Assembly: GCA_964524145.1 (NCBI GenBank)
Contig: CAZGCA010000017.1
Span: forward strand, 9,906 to 73,905
Origin: CAZGCA01 sp964524145
Lineage (GTDB): Bacteria; Hydrogenedentota; CAZGCA01
Direction: 5' to 3'
Length of the DNA: 64,000 bases
The position numbers and the translations under genes were made by a program. Positions within the stretch are counted from its first letter, which is position 1. Each line of letters starts with the position of its first letter. The notes beneath the pieces are model-generated. The model had not been told where the DNA came from and searched no databases. It saw nothing but the letters and a program-made list of their open reading frames with translations. Positions 1 to 10,127 of this stretch are shown here, in pieces.

Positions 1-76
1 GGGTTGACCGATTTCTTTGTCAACACCCGGCGCCCGAGAATTGTAGGACCGTACGAGTCAATTCGGAGTAGAGCGT

Positions 77-1684
77 ATGAAAAAGGAAATCACACGCCGC
101 ACGTTCGTGGCAACTACCGCCGCACTCTCGCTGGCCGGCAGCGTTGTCGGTCGTCCCGCTCGGGCTGACGCGGCAGCGGAGCCGCCACAGGAGCCCGGCA
201 GGGAGAGCAAACCCAATATTCTGGTGATCCACGCCGATCAACATCGCATGGACTGCCTCGGCGCCTACGGCAACTCGGAGATAAGAACCCCAAACGTCGA
301 CGCATTGGCAGCGGGCGGCGTGCGGTTCGAGAACAGCTTCTGTCCTTATCCCGTGTGTACGCCGTCGCGGTACTCCCTGATCTCGGGGCTCTATGTGCAC
401 GAGCACCGGGGATGGACCAACCACTCCACTCTGCCGCCCGGCACGGAGACGTTTCCGGCAATCCTCCGGGATGCCGGGTACAAAACCAAGGCTGTCGGCA
501 AGATGCATTTCACGCCCACCTATCTCGATCTGGGCTTCGACGAGCTGGTCTTGTCGGAACAGAACGGCCCGGGCAGGTGGGATGACGACTATCACCGCGA
601 GCTGCGCCAACACGGCCTCGTCGATTACAACGACCTCGAGGATCAAATCTCTGAATACCGGAAGAAAGCTCCGGCCAACTACTGGGAAACATTCGGCGCA
701 CTGCCATCGAATCTTCCGGAAGAGTACCATTCCACAACGTGGACAGGCGACCGGGCGGTCGAGACCCTGAAACAGTGGGGGCCGTCGGGCAATCTGCTCA
801 TGGTCGGGTTTATCAAGCCGCACCACCCGTTCGACCCGGCTGAACAGTGGTGCGACATTTACAACCCGGACACACTGTCCCTGTTGCCCGGTTGGACGGA
901 CAAGTGCCTGCCTCACGATCTCGCGCTGAGCAAGGGTTACTTCCCCAACGAGAGCCTGACCGAGTCCAGCTTGCGCCGGGTTGCTGCATACTACTACGCC
1001 ACGATTCAGCATATAGACCAGCAAGTAGGCAGGATGATAGCGGTTCTCAAAAGGAAAGGGCTGTACGAAAGCACGATGATCATCTACACCAGTGATCACG
1101 GCGAATACATGGGCTATCACCACATGCTGCTGAAAGGCAATTATATGTACGACCCGCTGGTGAAAGTGCCGCTGATTATCAAGTATCCCTTCCGACACCA
1201 AAGAGGGACGGTGTCCCCTGTGTTGGTCAGCAATATCGATCTTGCCCCGACGATCCTCAACCAGGCAGGGTGCCGTCCGGGAGAAAGAATGCGCGGTATC
1301 GATCTTGCCCAGGGACTCGATCGGAGAGAAATGGTGTTTGCAGAGAACCGGCGGGGCAGTCACGCGATGGCCCGGTCGAAGAGCCGCAAACTCATCATCT
1401 CTCATGCAAAGAAGAAGGCGTTTTTCTACGACCTCGAAAAGGATCCGTTTGAGACAACCAACCGTTATGAAGATCCCGCTTACCGGGAAGAAGTGCGGGC
1501 ATTCACCAAGGCTATCGAGGAATGGCGCAGCTTCGACGATCTGCCGAAGATCTACCTGAATGAGAACGCTCCTGTGATCGCTCAGCCAAATGTGCCGTCC
1601 CGAAGAGACGGGCATCGTGAAGCGATGATTGCCTACTGCCGAGAGAAGATGCGGGACGAACAGCGACGTCACCGACCGGGTTGA
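77..1684 (+). CDS. Tat-exported sulfatase (arylsulfatase family)
   Basis: 535-aa type I sulfatase that hydrolyses sulfate esters, here probably on a polysaccharide. A twin-arginine signal (TRRTFVATTAALSLAG, residues ~6-21) precedes the alkaline-phosphatase-like fold. The metal-site start NILVIHADQHRMD is at ~47-59. The formylglycine signature CTPSRYSLISG puts the modified Cys at residue 94. TSDHGEYMG near 335-345 is the typical second metal motif. Length is normal for the family. The ATG at 77 follows GGAG a few bases upstream. It sits 72 bp before a GH106 rhamnosidase on the same strand, which suggests that the substrate is a sulfated rhamnose-containing glycan. A long open frame on the opposite strand is a shadow. 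Confidence 0.95.
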   Translation: MKKEITRRTFVATTAALSLAGSVVGRPARADAAAEPPQEPGRESKPNILVIHADQHRMDCLGAYGNSEIRTPNVDALAAGGVRFENSFCPYPVCTPSRYSLISGLYVHEHRGWTNHSTLPPGTETFPAILRDAGYKTKAVGKMHFTPTYLDLGFDELVLSEQNGPGRWDDDYHRELRQHGLVDYNDLEDQISEYRKKAPANYWETFGALPSNLPEEYHSTTWTGDRAVETLKQWGPSGNLLMVGFIKPHHPFDPAEQWCDIYNPDTLSLLPGWTDKCLPHDLALSKGYFPNESLTESSLRRVAAYYYATIQHIDQQVGRMIAVLKRKGLYESTMIIYTSDHGEYMGYHHMLLKGNYMYDPLVKVPLIIKYPFRHQRGTVSPVLVSNIDLAPTILNQAGCRPGERMRGIDLAQGLDRREMVFAENRRGSHAMARSKSRKLIISHAKKKAFFYDLEKDPFETTNRYEDPAYREEVRAFTKAIEEWRSFDDLPKIYLNENAPVIAQPNVPSRRDGHREAMIAYCREKMRDEQRRHRPG

Positions 1685-1756
1685 GTAACGGGCATTATGC
1701 TCATGGATAAAAGCGTAGTTGGATGAACAGGATGGCTGCGTGATTGAGGGAAGGTG

Positions 1757-4700
1757 ATGGCGTTCCACGAATCAGTTAGAATCACTCTCTTCTTCATCGC
1801 GCTCTGCTGTGTGATCTTGTCACTTGTCCCCAGGAAAACGCACGCACAGGTTTCCCGACAGGAAATGACAAAGCGCTTTCTCGATCCCCCGATGGACTGT
1901 CGGCCACACACGCGCTGGTGGTGGATGGGCAACGCGATCACTCAAGAGGAACTCACGTGGCAGTTGAAACAGATGCACGAGCAGGGGATCGGCGGGGTCG
2001 AACAGATCACCATGGGGCAGGTCTACGAGAAGGGCAATGTTCCCTACCTTTCCGACGCGTTCTTTGATTTGATCGTTCATGCGATCGGTCAGGCGAAAGA
2101 GCTGGGAATGGAGTTCTCATTGAACTTCGGGGGACCGGGCTGGGTGATCGGCGGCGCCTGGGTGCCTCAAGAGGACCGCAGCAAGAACATGGTGCCAACT
2201 TCTATCGAACTCGAAGGACATCAAACGTTCTCGGGTTCGCTTCCCACCAAGACTAAGAAGGAAAGAGGCTCTCTGGAGATAGCGGCCGGCGATATCGACG
2301 AGGGCGACCGGCTCGTGCGTGTCATCGCAGCCAAGATCGTTGACGACCGACTGCAGGAATCCTCATTGACCGACCTTACTTCAAGAGTAGAGGACCGGCG
2401 ACTGCATTGGGAAGTCCCCGAGGGTCGGTGGCGGCTGATGGCGTTCTGGCTCAAGTACACGGGCCAAGGACATGCCGTCAACCATTTCAGCAAAGCGGCC
2501 ATGCAACGGTATTGTGATTATCTCGGGGGGGAATTCCGCAGCCGCTTCGGGAAAGAATTCGGACGGACAGTGGACTCGTTCTTCTGCGACAGCTTCGAAG
2601 TGGCGCTTATTCCGAACGGCATCTATTGGAGCGAGGGACTTTTGGACCAGTTCCGGGGATTCAAGGGTTACGACCTTGCGCCCTATCTTCCGGCCATTTG
2701 GTGGGAGGTTGACGACATCTCGCCCAAGATACGGTACGATGTGAACGAGTTCTTGCACCATGTCGGGCTCGACGCGTTTTTCAGGACGTTTCTTGAATGG
2801 TGTGAGGCCAACGGCGTCCAGGGCCGTATCCAGCCGTACGGTTTCACGACGGATATACTCGAGGGAGCGGGCATGACCCATCTGCCGGAGATGGAGATCA
2901 CCGCAGGCGAAAAGGACGCCGTGCCGTGGTTCGATACGCGGATCGGACCGAAGAAATATGTTGCGTCGGGCGCCCACCTTTACGGGCGCAACGTGGTCAC
3001 CGTCGAGGCATACACCTTTATCCACTGGGAGACGTATCGCGCCACGCTCGAAGAACTGAAGATCGCCAGCGACGTCTTCTTGCGTTCGGGCGCAAACAAA
3101 TTCTACAACCACGGATATACCTGCTCGCCGGAACGCGACATAGCGCCGTCCCGGCGTTTCAGCGCCGAGGTGCTGATCAGCCATTCGAACGTGTGGTGGA
3201 AACACTACCGCCTGCTCAGCGATTACGTGGCCCGCTGCTCTTATATGCTGCGATTGGGAAGCTTCACTGCGGACATTGCCGTCTATTCGCCGCTCGCCAA
3301 CCAGTGGACGCTTAACGTGTTGAACCCGCGAAAGTGGACACGGAGCTTCGATTGGGGGAGCCTGGGGAAACTATTGATAGCGAACGGGTATGATTTCGAT
3401 CTCATCAACGACGATATCCTGCAGAATCATTCCACCGTTGCCGACGGTTCGATTCGTGTGCGCGACCTGGAATACAAGATACTTGTCGTGCCGAATATCA
3501 CGGCGCTACCGTTAGAGAGTATGGAACGCATTCGCGAGTATGTGTGGCAGGGCGGTGTTGCGATCGCACTCGAACGGGTCCCGGCATTCTCGGTCGGTTT
3601 CAAGGAACACGAACAGCGAGACGAGAACGTGCGCGCCATCGTCAACGACATGTTCCGGTCGCCCCAAGGACGGGATGACACCGCGCCTTTCAATTACGGT
3701 AAAGGCCGCACCTATTTCATCAAGAACGTCATTGACCGTTCGGACGTCTTGGATCGGCGCAGCAGCGCGCTTGACCCGTTTGCCAAGACGTTGCGACAAC
3801 ATCTGACGCCCGATTTCGGTATCGACCTTGTGCGAGAAGGATTGCGCGAGAACCATGGCATTACCTTTGTCCATCGCAGACTGCCCGACAAGGACGTCTA
3901 CTTTGTCACGAACATCCAAGACCGTCCGAGCGATCTACCCCTGTCGTTTCGTGTTACCGGCAAGGTGCCGTGGGAATGGAACCCATACAACGGCCATGTG
4001 TCGCGACTGCATGAGTACGAAGAAACAGGCGACGTGACTGTCGTGCCGTTGCGTCTGGCGCCGTACGAATCGACCATTATCGTGTTTGAGCCGGATGGCG
4101 GCAAGGAGCATGTACTTCACAGCGACTTTCACGAGGTTCTCAGGGTTGATGACCACGAGATCGAAGCCCTGGCTACCGAAAACGGAGTACATACTGCGAT
4201 GCGGGCAGGCGGAAAGGGAACCCAGTCAGTTCTCGTCGAGGATGTTCCCGCGCCCTACGTGATTGCCGGCGATTGGCGGCTTACGCTGGAGGCGAGAGAG
4301 TTTCCGCGAACGGAGATTACGCTCTCCCGGCTGACATCGTGGACTGAGGACCCGCGCACAGAGCATTTCAGTGGCACGGGCCGGTATGAAATCACGTTCG
4401 ATCTGCCGTCTTCGTATGTTGCGGATGACATTCAATTGCGGCTCACCGTGGGCGACGTCGGCAACATTGCCGAGGTTGAATTAAACGCTGAACGTGTCGG
4501 TGTCTGCTGGATTCGCGGGCAATCCCTCGATATTACCGATGCGGTGAAAGCCGGGACCAATTCCCTGGTGATACGGGTCACAAACACGTTGATGAATCGT
4601 GTCGCAGGCCTCAAAGCACTGCCGCCGGTTCCGGACCATCTTCAGCCCCACTTTGGCGTTGGTCTTCATGACAAGACGTCGCCGACACGACGCCTTATGG

Positions 4701-4783
4701 GATTCGAACCACTCCCACGTTCTGGTTTGATGGGACCGGTGAAGATCAACGCCTTCAAACGAGTCAGAGTACCGTTGAGCTAG
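1757..4783 (+). CDS. GH106-type alpha-L-rhamnosidase, secreted
   Basis: 1008-aa glycosidase with an N-terminal signal peptide (MAFHESVRITLFFIALCCVI) ending near the AHAQ-like sequence at ~30. The mature N-terminus PHTRWWWMGNAITQEELTWQ is the typical opening of Glyco_hydro_106 proteins. It is followed by the TIM-barrel stretch FSLNFGGPGW (~115-125) and C-terminal beta-sandwich domains; the last ~130 residues resemble a sugar-binding domain (YEITFDLPSSY, NSLVIRVTNT). GTG at 1754 and ATG at 1757 are adjacent; ATG is preferred, downstream of a GAGGGAAGG purine tract. It probably acts after or with the upstream sulfatase in cleaving terminal L-rhamnose. The family call rests on motif recognition; substrate is inferred. 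Confidence 0.85.
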   Translation: MAFHESVRITLFFIALCCVILSLVPRKTHAQVSRQEMTKRFLDPPMDCRPHTRWWWMGNAITQEELTWQLKQMHEQGIGGVEQITMGQVYEKGNVPYLSDAFFDLIVHAIGQAKELGMEFSLNFGGPGWVIGGAWVPQEDRSKNMVPTSIELEGHQTFSGSLPTKTKKERGSLEIAAGDIDEGDRLVRVIAAKIVDDRLQESSLTDLTSRVEDRRLHWEVPEGRWRLMAFWLKYTGQGHAVNHFSKAAMQRYCDYLGGEFRSRFGKEFGRTVDSFFCDSFEVALIPNGIYWSEGLLDQFRGFKGYDLAPYLPAIWWEVDDISPKIRYDVNEFLHHVGLDAFFRTFLEWCEANGVQGRIQPYGFTTDILEGAGMTHLPEMEITAGEKDAVPWFDTRIGPKKYVASGAHLYGRNVVTVEAYTFIHWETYRATLEELKIASDVFLRSGANKFYNHGYTCSPERDIAPSRRFSAEVLISHSNVWWKHYRLLSDYVARCSYMLRLGSFTADIAVYSPLANQWTLNVLNPRKWTRSFDWGSLGKLLIANGYDFDLINDDILQNHSTVADGSIRVRDLEYKILVVPNITALPLESMERIREYVWQGGVAIALERVPAFSVGFKEHEQRDENVRAIVNDMFRSPQGRDDTAPFNYGKGRTYFIKNVIDRSDVLDRRSSALDPFAKTLRQHLTPDFGIDLVREGLRENHGITFVHRRLPDKDVYFVTNIQDRPSDLPLSFRVTGKVPWEWNPYNGHVSRLHEYEETGDVTVVPLRLAPYESTIIVFEPDGGKEHVLHSDFHEVLRVDDHEIEALATENGVHTAMRAGGKGTQSVLVEDVPAPYVIAGDWRLTLEAREFPRTEITLSRLTSWTEDPRTEHFSGTGRYEITFDLPSSYVADDIQLRLTVGDVGNIAEVELNAERVGVCWIRGQSLDITDAVKAGTNSLVIRVTNTLMNRVAGLKALPPVPDHLQPHFGVGLHDKTSPTRRLMGFEPLPRSGLMGPVKINAFKRVRVPLS

Positions 4784-4831
4784 GTCCCTGTTGTAGAACG
4801 TCGAATTCCGGGAACACGAGATGGCCCCTTG

Positions 4832-6886
4832 TTATCGCTCTTCAAGCCGACGGTGCACGCTCACCTCGCATAGCGTTTGTGGGGGCAGTTTGAAGTCAAC
4901 GCGGGTTCGCTGACCGGTCACGATGAAGTTCTGCTGTGTGGCCGGGGCGGTTGTACCTTCTGGCGCCAATGAGAGAACATACTCCCCCGGCTCGAGCAGA
5001 TAGAACTCCGCCGACACGGCCCGCGGCTCCTCGCCGAAATGAAACATTTCGGCCCGAAACGTTTCCGACCCCGAATCCGTGACCAGGGCGGCGATGTTAC
5101 GCGGCGGAGTGAGCCAGCGCACGGCGTTAAGAGGACAGTATCCCGCCCCGCCCGGATCGCCTGTAGCAGTCGAGTACAACAGGCTCGTGTCGGGACTGGA
5201 GAATCCGGCGACGCCCTCGGGAAACATGGCGCCTGGACGAAACAGCGACGGGAAACGGAGCACGCGATCGGTGTAGCGCACCTCGCTCGTGTACCCTTCG
5301 AAATTGAACTGCAGGGCGGTTGCAGTGTTCTGCAGCGCCGATGTGATACCGCGCCGGTCGCGACGCATACGAAGGCCCATATACGGGTCTCTCTCCTTCG
5401 CGAGCAACTCGTCGAATTCGTCGCTTCCACACAGGAGCTTGTACTTGGCAACCACGCTCCTTAATCCCCCCAACTGTCGCGCGCACCAGGATTCGGTTCC
5501 GGGCGCGGGCGTTTCTTCGGGCGGATTCTTGAGGTACTTGAGGCGGATCGCCGCCATCGACCGGATCGGTCTCATGTACTTCGGGTCCTTCGTCATGTGG
5601 TGTGCAAGCAACAAGCTGTGCGTCATCAGGCTTAACGCGCTCGGCCACTCATATAAGGTCGCTTCACCGTGATTGCGTGGGTCCCACCAGTCCTCGCCCA
5701 CACCGCCGATGTCGCCGTCAGGCCAATGGAGTGCGCTCGGAATGATCCCCGCCGGCTTGCCTCGCTCGGCTCGTGCGGCTGCGTTCACCCAGGTGTCCAG
5801 CCAGGCCGTGAAAAGCCTGCCCAGCCGATCGTCTCCCGTGCGTTGCCAGTACAGGAGAGCTGGCTGCACCGCGCGCGGATGGTAGACCGTGTCGCAAGCA
5901 CGATGCGGGTCCTCGTCGACTTTGTCCGCGCTGAAATACGTGCTCTTGAACTGGAGAAACCCACGGTCGTTGACACCGGTCCACAGCGTCTCCATCAGCT
6001 CGGCGAGACGGAGCGCGCGTCGCACCCACACCTCGTTGTCCGGGTCGATGTGCATCATGGGAGTCATCACGTCGGAGGAGTCTTCGGCCGTGTGCTCAAC
6101 GTCGTACACGTGGCTTGTGTACCCCTTCTTCATGTGCGATTGGCTCATGAGCGCCTCCGAGAAGCGCGCTTGCGCCGCCGAGATTCTGGGCTCATCGAAG
6201 GCGATCAATACCGGTACCCACCAGCGCCACATCTCGCAGTCGTCGCCCCAGCCGCCACCATACTCGCCGTTGGGCTGCATCCGATTGTCTATCCACCACT
6301 CGATGATGTCCGCCAGCCGTTCGAGCGATGCTCTTTGGTACACAGCCCACTCCGGCGCGCCGGCCACCCCGGAATACTCTTTGTGCGGCGGAATCGCCTC
6401 GCCAAGATACATCCGCGCGATCCGGTTCTCGGGGAAAGCGTCCCTCGCCCGCTCGAAGAAACCACGGGCCTTGTCCAGGAACCGTCTGCGATTCGGCTGG
6501 TTGTTCCAGATACCGCCGCTTTCCAGTGTGTACCATACGAGCATCCGGCCGCGGTACAGGTAGGTCAGCGGATAGAGCGGCGATTCTTCGGCGATCTTGA
6601 AATCGTAGTCGAGGGCTTCGCGCACCGGCCGCCCGAAGTACGGAAGACGTTTTTCGTGGAGCCACTGGTCTATTTCGGTGATGAGCTTGTCCGCGTCGGC
6701 CTTCAACGAATCGTCCAGACCAGGCAGCTGTCGCAGCTCTTTCAACAGCGCCAACCGCTCGCTGTCGTCATCGGCATTGCCGGCCCGCTGGATGAGGTCC
6801 CGGGCCGCGTCTTCCGTTTGGACGGCAAAGCCGGTCGCGCCGGTGACAAGGAACGCGGCTACGATCAATCCAACCATGCGAAACAT
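4832..6886 (-). CDS. Secreted protein of unrecognised family, 684 aa
   Basis: I do not recognise this gene. The start at 6886 gives a good signal peptide (MFRMVGLIVAAFLVTGATGF) preceded by AAGGA at 6-base spacing; an upstream ATG at 6913 is possible. The mature protein is rich in Trp and Tyr. Residues ~80-450 are mostly helical, with motifs GEYGGGWGDDCEMWRWW and TAWLDTWVNAA, suggestive of an (alpha/alpha)-barrel carbohydrate-active fold. The last ~120 residues look like a beta-sandwich (GEYVLSLAPEG, TRVDFKLPPQTLCEVSV). It lies between GH106 and GH78 genes but on the opposite strand, convergent with the former. A role in processing the same glycan is inferred from position only. Confidence 0.75.
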   Translation of the reverse strand: MFRMVGLIVAAFLVTGATGFAVQTEDAARDLIQRAGNADDDSERLALLKELRQLPGLDDSLKADADKLITEIDQWLHEKRLPYFGRPVREALDYDFKIAEESPLYPLTYLYRGRMLVWYTLESGGIWNNQPNRRRFLDKARGFFERARDAFPENRIARMYLGEAIPPHKEYSGVAGAPEWAVYQRASLERLADIIEWWIDNRMQPNGEYGGGWGDDCEMWRWWVPVLIAFDEPRISAAQARFSEALMSQSHMKKGYTSHVYDVEHTAEDSSDVMTPMMHIDPDNEVWVRRALRLAELMETLWTGVNDRGFLQFKSTYFSADKVDEDPHRACDTVYHPRAVQPALLYWQRTGDDRLGRLFTAWLDTWVNAAARAERGKPAGIIPSALHWPDGDIGGVGEDWWDPRNHGEATLYEWPSALSLMTHSLLLAHHMTKDPKYMRPIRSMAAIRLKYLKNPPEETPAPGTESWCARQLGGLRSVVAKYKLLCGSDEFDELLAKERDPYMGLRMRRDRRGITSALQNTATALQFNFEGYTSEVRYTDRVLRFPSLFRPGAMFPEGVAGFSSPDTSLLYSTATGDPGGAGYCPLNAVRWLTPPRNIAALVTDSGSETFRAEMFHFGEEPRAVSAEFYLLEPGEYVLSLAPEGTTAPATQQNFIVTGQRTRVDFKLPPQTLCEVSVHRRLEER

Positions 6887-7158
6887 CTGAAGTCCTTGCT
6901 TTCGAAATCCCATCTTGACGACCTGTCTCCCGTTGGCGACGCTTGTGCAAGCCGTCCCATATCCCTTCCGGTCCATGCACGCTTCCCGCAAGAGGGTTTC
7001 GTTTCGCTCGGCTCGATCATATCACAGCATGTGACCGCGTTGCATTTTCCGGCCCGGAGCAAGGCAATGCGCTTGACCCGACGCGTGCCAGGAAGTACTC
7101 TAGAGAGAGAAGGACCCGTAATCTTGTGGACGTGAGAACCGAGCGGAAGGCGAAACCC

Positions 7159-10116
7159 ATGACTACTTCAACTGTGCAACTCGTGATTTCAGTGGCGGTC
7201 CTCGCAGCAGTGGCAGGCACGTGTTTCACCGCTCACGCGCAAGCTGAAGCGAGGCGAAACGCGTCTCTCAGCAAGCCTGCGCCTTCCCTGTCGGCGAAAT
7301 GGATTTGGAAGAGGCAGCAGGACTACAACCGGTACAACGATACCATAATTGCGCGGAAGACCTTCTCCCTTCCCGACATCCGCAACGCGAGAATGATCAT
7401 CACCGCAGACACGCGCTACCGGTTGTTCATCAACGGCGAGTGGGTGAACGACGGGCCGTGCAGAAGCTGGCCGGCACACTATCAGTACGATGAGTTCGAT
7501 GTGACACCGTACCTGCGCACGGGCGAAAACGAACTCCGTGTGATCGCCAAGTTCTTCGGTGTGGGCACGTTCCACCAAATCCCCCAACAAGCAGGGTTGC
7601 TCGTACAGCTCGACGAGCGTCCGGTCGAAAGCGAACCGGTAACGATTATCTCAGACGGATCGTGGGAGGCGGCGGACGCCGGCGGATGGTTTTCCAGAGC
7701 GCCAAAACAGTGCGTGCAGATGGGGCCGTTCGAGATCTACGACGCACGCCGGGCGTCGCCCGTGCAATTCGAGCCCGCGGCAGTTCTCTATGAGGCGTAT
7801 GACGGCCCCTGGCAAGACCTCAATCCGCGAGACTGTCCGTTACTGACCCGGGAACCGTTCGCCTTGCGCAACTTCGTGGGGGCTTCCATCGTACGCGGTG
7901 ATTGGATGACCTTCTGCTTTCCGACAGCCCAACTGCTCTATCCGGGTGTGGTGAAATCAAACAACCAGATCTCGATGGCCAGCGCTGTGGCGACCGTTAT
8001 CGAGTGCCCGGACGAGATGACGCTCCATATCGATGCTCCCGGCCAGACTGTTACCATCAACGGCAAACGCGGCAAGCGCGGTGCGTTCCAATTGAACCCC
8101 GGCGACAATTTCATGTTTGCGGCCGTCACCAGCTATTTCGGTCACTGGCAACAAGACACCGAGATTCGGTTCATCGAGCCCAAAGGGTTTGAACTGCACA
8201 ACCCGCTTGACGGCAATACGACAGATCCGTGGTGTTTCGTGCCGTTTGAAGACACGAAGTTCGTGAGTAGCGACGTCGAGTTCGCGCTCATGGATGGGCA
8301 GAAGAAGACCGAGGTGCGGCGGAAGATCGAAGGCTCGACCCGAAAGTACCTGAAGACCATCGTCGATGTTGCCTCGTTCAAACGCGAGCTCGAAGGACAA
8401 GCACAAACGCTGTCATCTGCCGGCGACGTGACGGACGACATACACTGGCAGTTCGAGGCTCGTGAGGTGGTTGGCGACGCGTCAGACCTGATCGAAAACC
8501 CTGCCGGACTGCTCTACGACAATGCCGAAATGACCGTTGTGCAGCCGAGCACGGAAGGCGACATCGAGTTGGCGTACGACTTCGGCGAGCAGAACTGCGG
8601 TTATTACCAGTTTGATCTCATCGCCGAGGAAGGGCTACAGATGGACATATTTGGCGTGGAATACATCACGCCTGCCGGGCGCGTGCAGCATACGGGCGCG
8701 TACAGAAACGGCATGCGATACATCTGCAAAGAAGGCGTGAACCGGTTCACATCGTTCGTGCGCCGTTCGGGCCGTTACCTCTTTGTCACCTTACGCAACC
8801 AGACCAAGCCCGTCACGATTCGCAATATCCGGCTCATCGAATCCACCTATCCCGTTGTGTACAGAGGCCGGTTTGCGTGCAGCGACGCTGCGATCGAACG
8901 CATCTGGGAAATCTCTGCGCGCACCCTCAAACTCTGCATGGAGGACACCTTCACCGATTGTCCGCTCTACGAACAGACATTGTGGGTCGGCGACGCTCGC
9001 AATGAGGCGGTGTTCGGGTTTACTGCGTTCGGCGCAGAAGACCTCGCGCGCCGCTGCATAACCCTGACCGGGCTGTCGCTCGAACAGTTTCCCATCACGT
9101 TGTGCCAGGTCCCTTCCACGTGGGAGACCCTGTTGCCGGCATGGAGCTTCTTGTGGGGGATTTCGGTTTGGGACTATTACTACTACTCCGGTGACAAGCC
9201 GTTTCTTGAACGCGTCTGGCCGTGGGTGATGCAGAATCTCGAGGGCTCGGCGCGATTTTCAGATGAGCGCGGCCTGTTCAGCGGCCCGTTCTGGAACATG
9301 TTCGACTGGAGCGGTATCGACGACGGACACAACACGGTGCTGCACAACAGCATGTTCGTGGTCGGCGCGATAGATGCCGCGCTGAAATGTGCCGAGGTGC
9401 TCGATGACGAAGCCGGCGTTACCTGGCTGCGCAGCTATCGGGAGAAGCTTGTGACAGCGATCAACGAGCTGTGGAACGAGCAGAAGAAAGCCTATCCGGA
9501 CAGTATCCACGGCGACGGCACGATCAGCGACCGGACGTCCGTACACACCAGCTTCCTGTCGCTGCTGTACGACATCGTAGAAGACGAGAACCGGAACGAC
9601 GTCCTGAACAACATTCTGTCTCCTCCCGACGACATGGTGAAAGTCGGCTCACCGTTCGCCATAATGTACATGTTCGAAGCGCTCGAGAAGGCAGGACACG
9701 CTGACCGCATCATCGAGCGTATCTACGAAAGCTACCTGCCCATGCTCGAGACCGGGGCCACAACCGTGTGGGAGAGCTTCTCAACGGGCACGACCGGCGG
9801 CGGCGGCTTTCCCACGCGAAGCCACTGCCACGCGTGGTCTTCCGCACCGATCCATTTCCTGAACCGGATCATTCTCGGAATCGTGCCCGAGGAAGCCGGC
9901 GGGAAGGCGTTCGCCATAAGCCCTCGGTTGAGCGGCCTCACGTGGGCTAACGGCGCTTCGGCAACCATCAACGGCTCCGTCGAGGTGTCGTGGGCTGTTG
10001 AAGACGGGACACTTAATGTCACGGCAACCGCGCCCGACGGAGTGTCACTCCGTTTTGTCCCTAACGACACCCACAAGTGGCTTGATGTCGTCTTCAACGG
10101 TAAGCCGGTACCCTGA
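7159..10116 (+). CDS. GH78-type alpha-L-rhamnosidase, secreted
   Basis: 985-aa bacterial alpha-L-rhamnosidase. The frame is open further upstream, but ATG 7159 has GGAAGG eight bases before it and starts a classical signal peptide (MTTSTVQLVISVAVLAAVAG). An N-terminal beta-sandwich (SAKWIWKRQQDYNRYND, RYRLFINGEWVNDGP, ~40-110) is followed by an (alpha/alpha)6 barrel. The barrel carries DTFTDCPLYEQTLWVGDARN at ~595-615, the GH78 catalytic-region pattern (acidic residues around DCP..E...W.GDA). The C-terminal beta domain ends near VVFNGKPVP. It cleaves terminal L-rhamnose by inversion in characterised relatives. TauE/SafE starts 11 bp downstream, which implies co-transcription. Confidence 0.9.
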   Translation: MTTSTVQLVISVAVLAAVAGTCFTAHAQAEARRNASLSKPAPSLSAKWIWKRQQDYNRYNDTIIARKTFSLPDIRNARMIITADTRYRLFINGEWVNDGPCRSWPAHYQYDEFDVTPYLRTGENELRVIAKFFGVGTFHQIPQQAGLLVQLDERPVESEPVTIISDGSWEAADAGGWFSRAPKQCVQMGPFEIYDARRASPVQFEPAAVLYEAYDGPWQDLNPRDCPLLTREPFALRNFVGASIVRGDWMTFCFPTAQLLYPGVVKSNNQISMASAVATVIECPDEMTLHIDAPGQTVTINGKRGKRGAFQLNPGDNFMFAAVTSYFGHWQQDTEIRFIEPKGFELHNPLDGNTTDPWCFVPFEDTKFVSSDVEFALMDGQKKTEVRRKIEGSTRKYLKTIVDVASFKRELEGQAQTLSSAGDVTDDIHWQFEAREVVGDASDLIENPAGLLYDNAEMTVVQPSTEGDIELAYDFGEQNCGYYQFDLIAEEGLQMDIFGVEYITPAGRVQHTGAYRNGMRYICKEGVNRFTSFVRRSGRYLFVTLRNQTKPVTIRNIRLIESTYPVVYRGRFACSDAAIERIWEISARTLKLCMEDTFTDCPLYEQTLWVGDARNEAVFGFTAFGAEDLARRCITLTGLSLEQFPITLCQVPSTWETLLPAWSFLWGISVWDYYYYSGDKPFLERVWPWVMQNLEGSARFSDERGLFSGPFWNMFDWSGIDDGHNTVLHNSMFVVGAIDAALKCAEVLDDEAGVTWLRSYREKLVTAINELWNEQKKAYPDSIHGDGTISDRTSVHTSFLSLLYDIVEDENRNDVLNNILSPPDDMVKVGSPFAIMYMFEALEKAGHADRIIERIYESYLPMLETGATTVWESFSTGTTGGGGFPTRSHCHAWSSAPIHFLNRIILGIVPEEAGGKAFAISPRLSGLTWANGASATINGSVEVSWAVEDGTLNVTATAPDGVSLRFVPNDTHKWLDVVFNGKPVP

Positions 10117-10127
10117 GGACGGTGGTA

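Noticed and set aside
20..1768. Long minus-strand open frame opposite the first sulfatase
   Set aside because: It mirrors a sulfatase with a complete set of motifs, has no ribosome site or recognisable domain, and its composition is that of an antisense shadow in GC-rich DNA.
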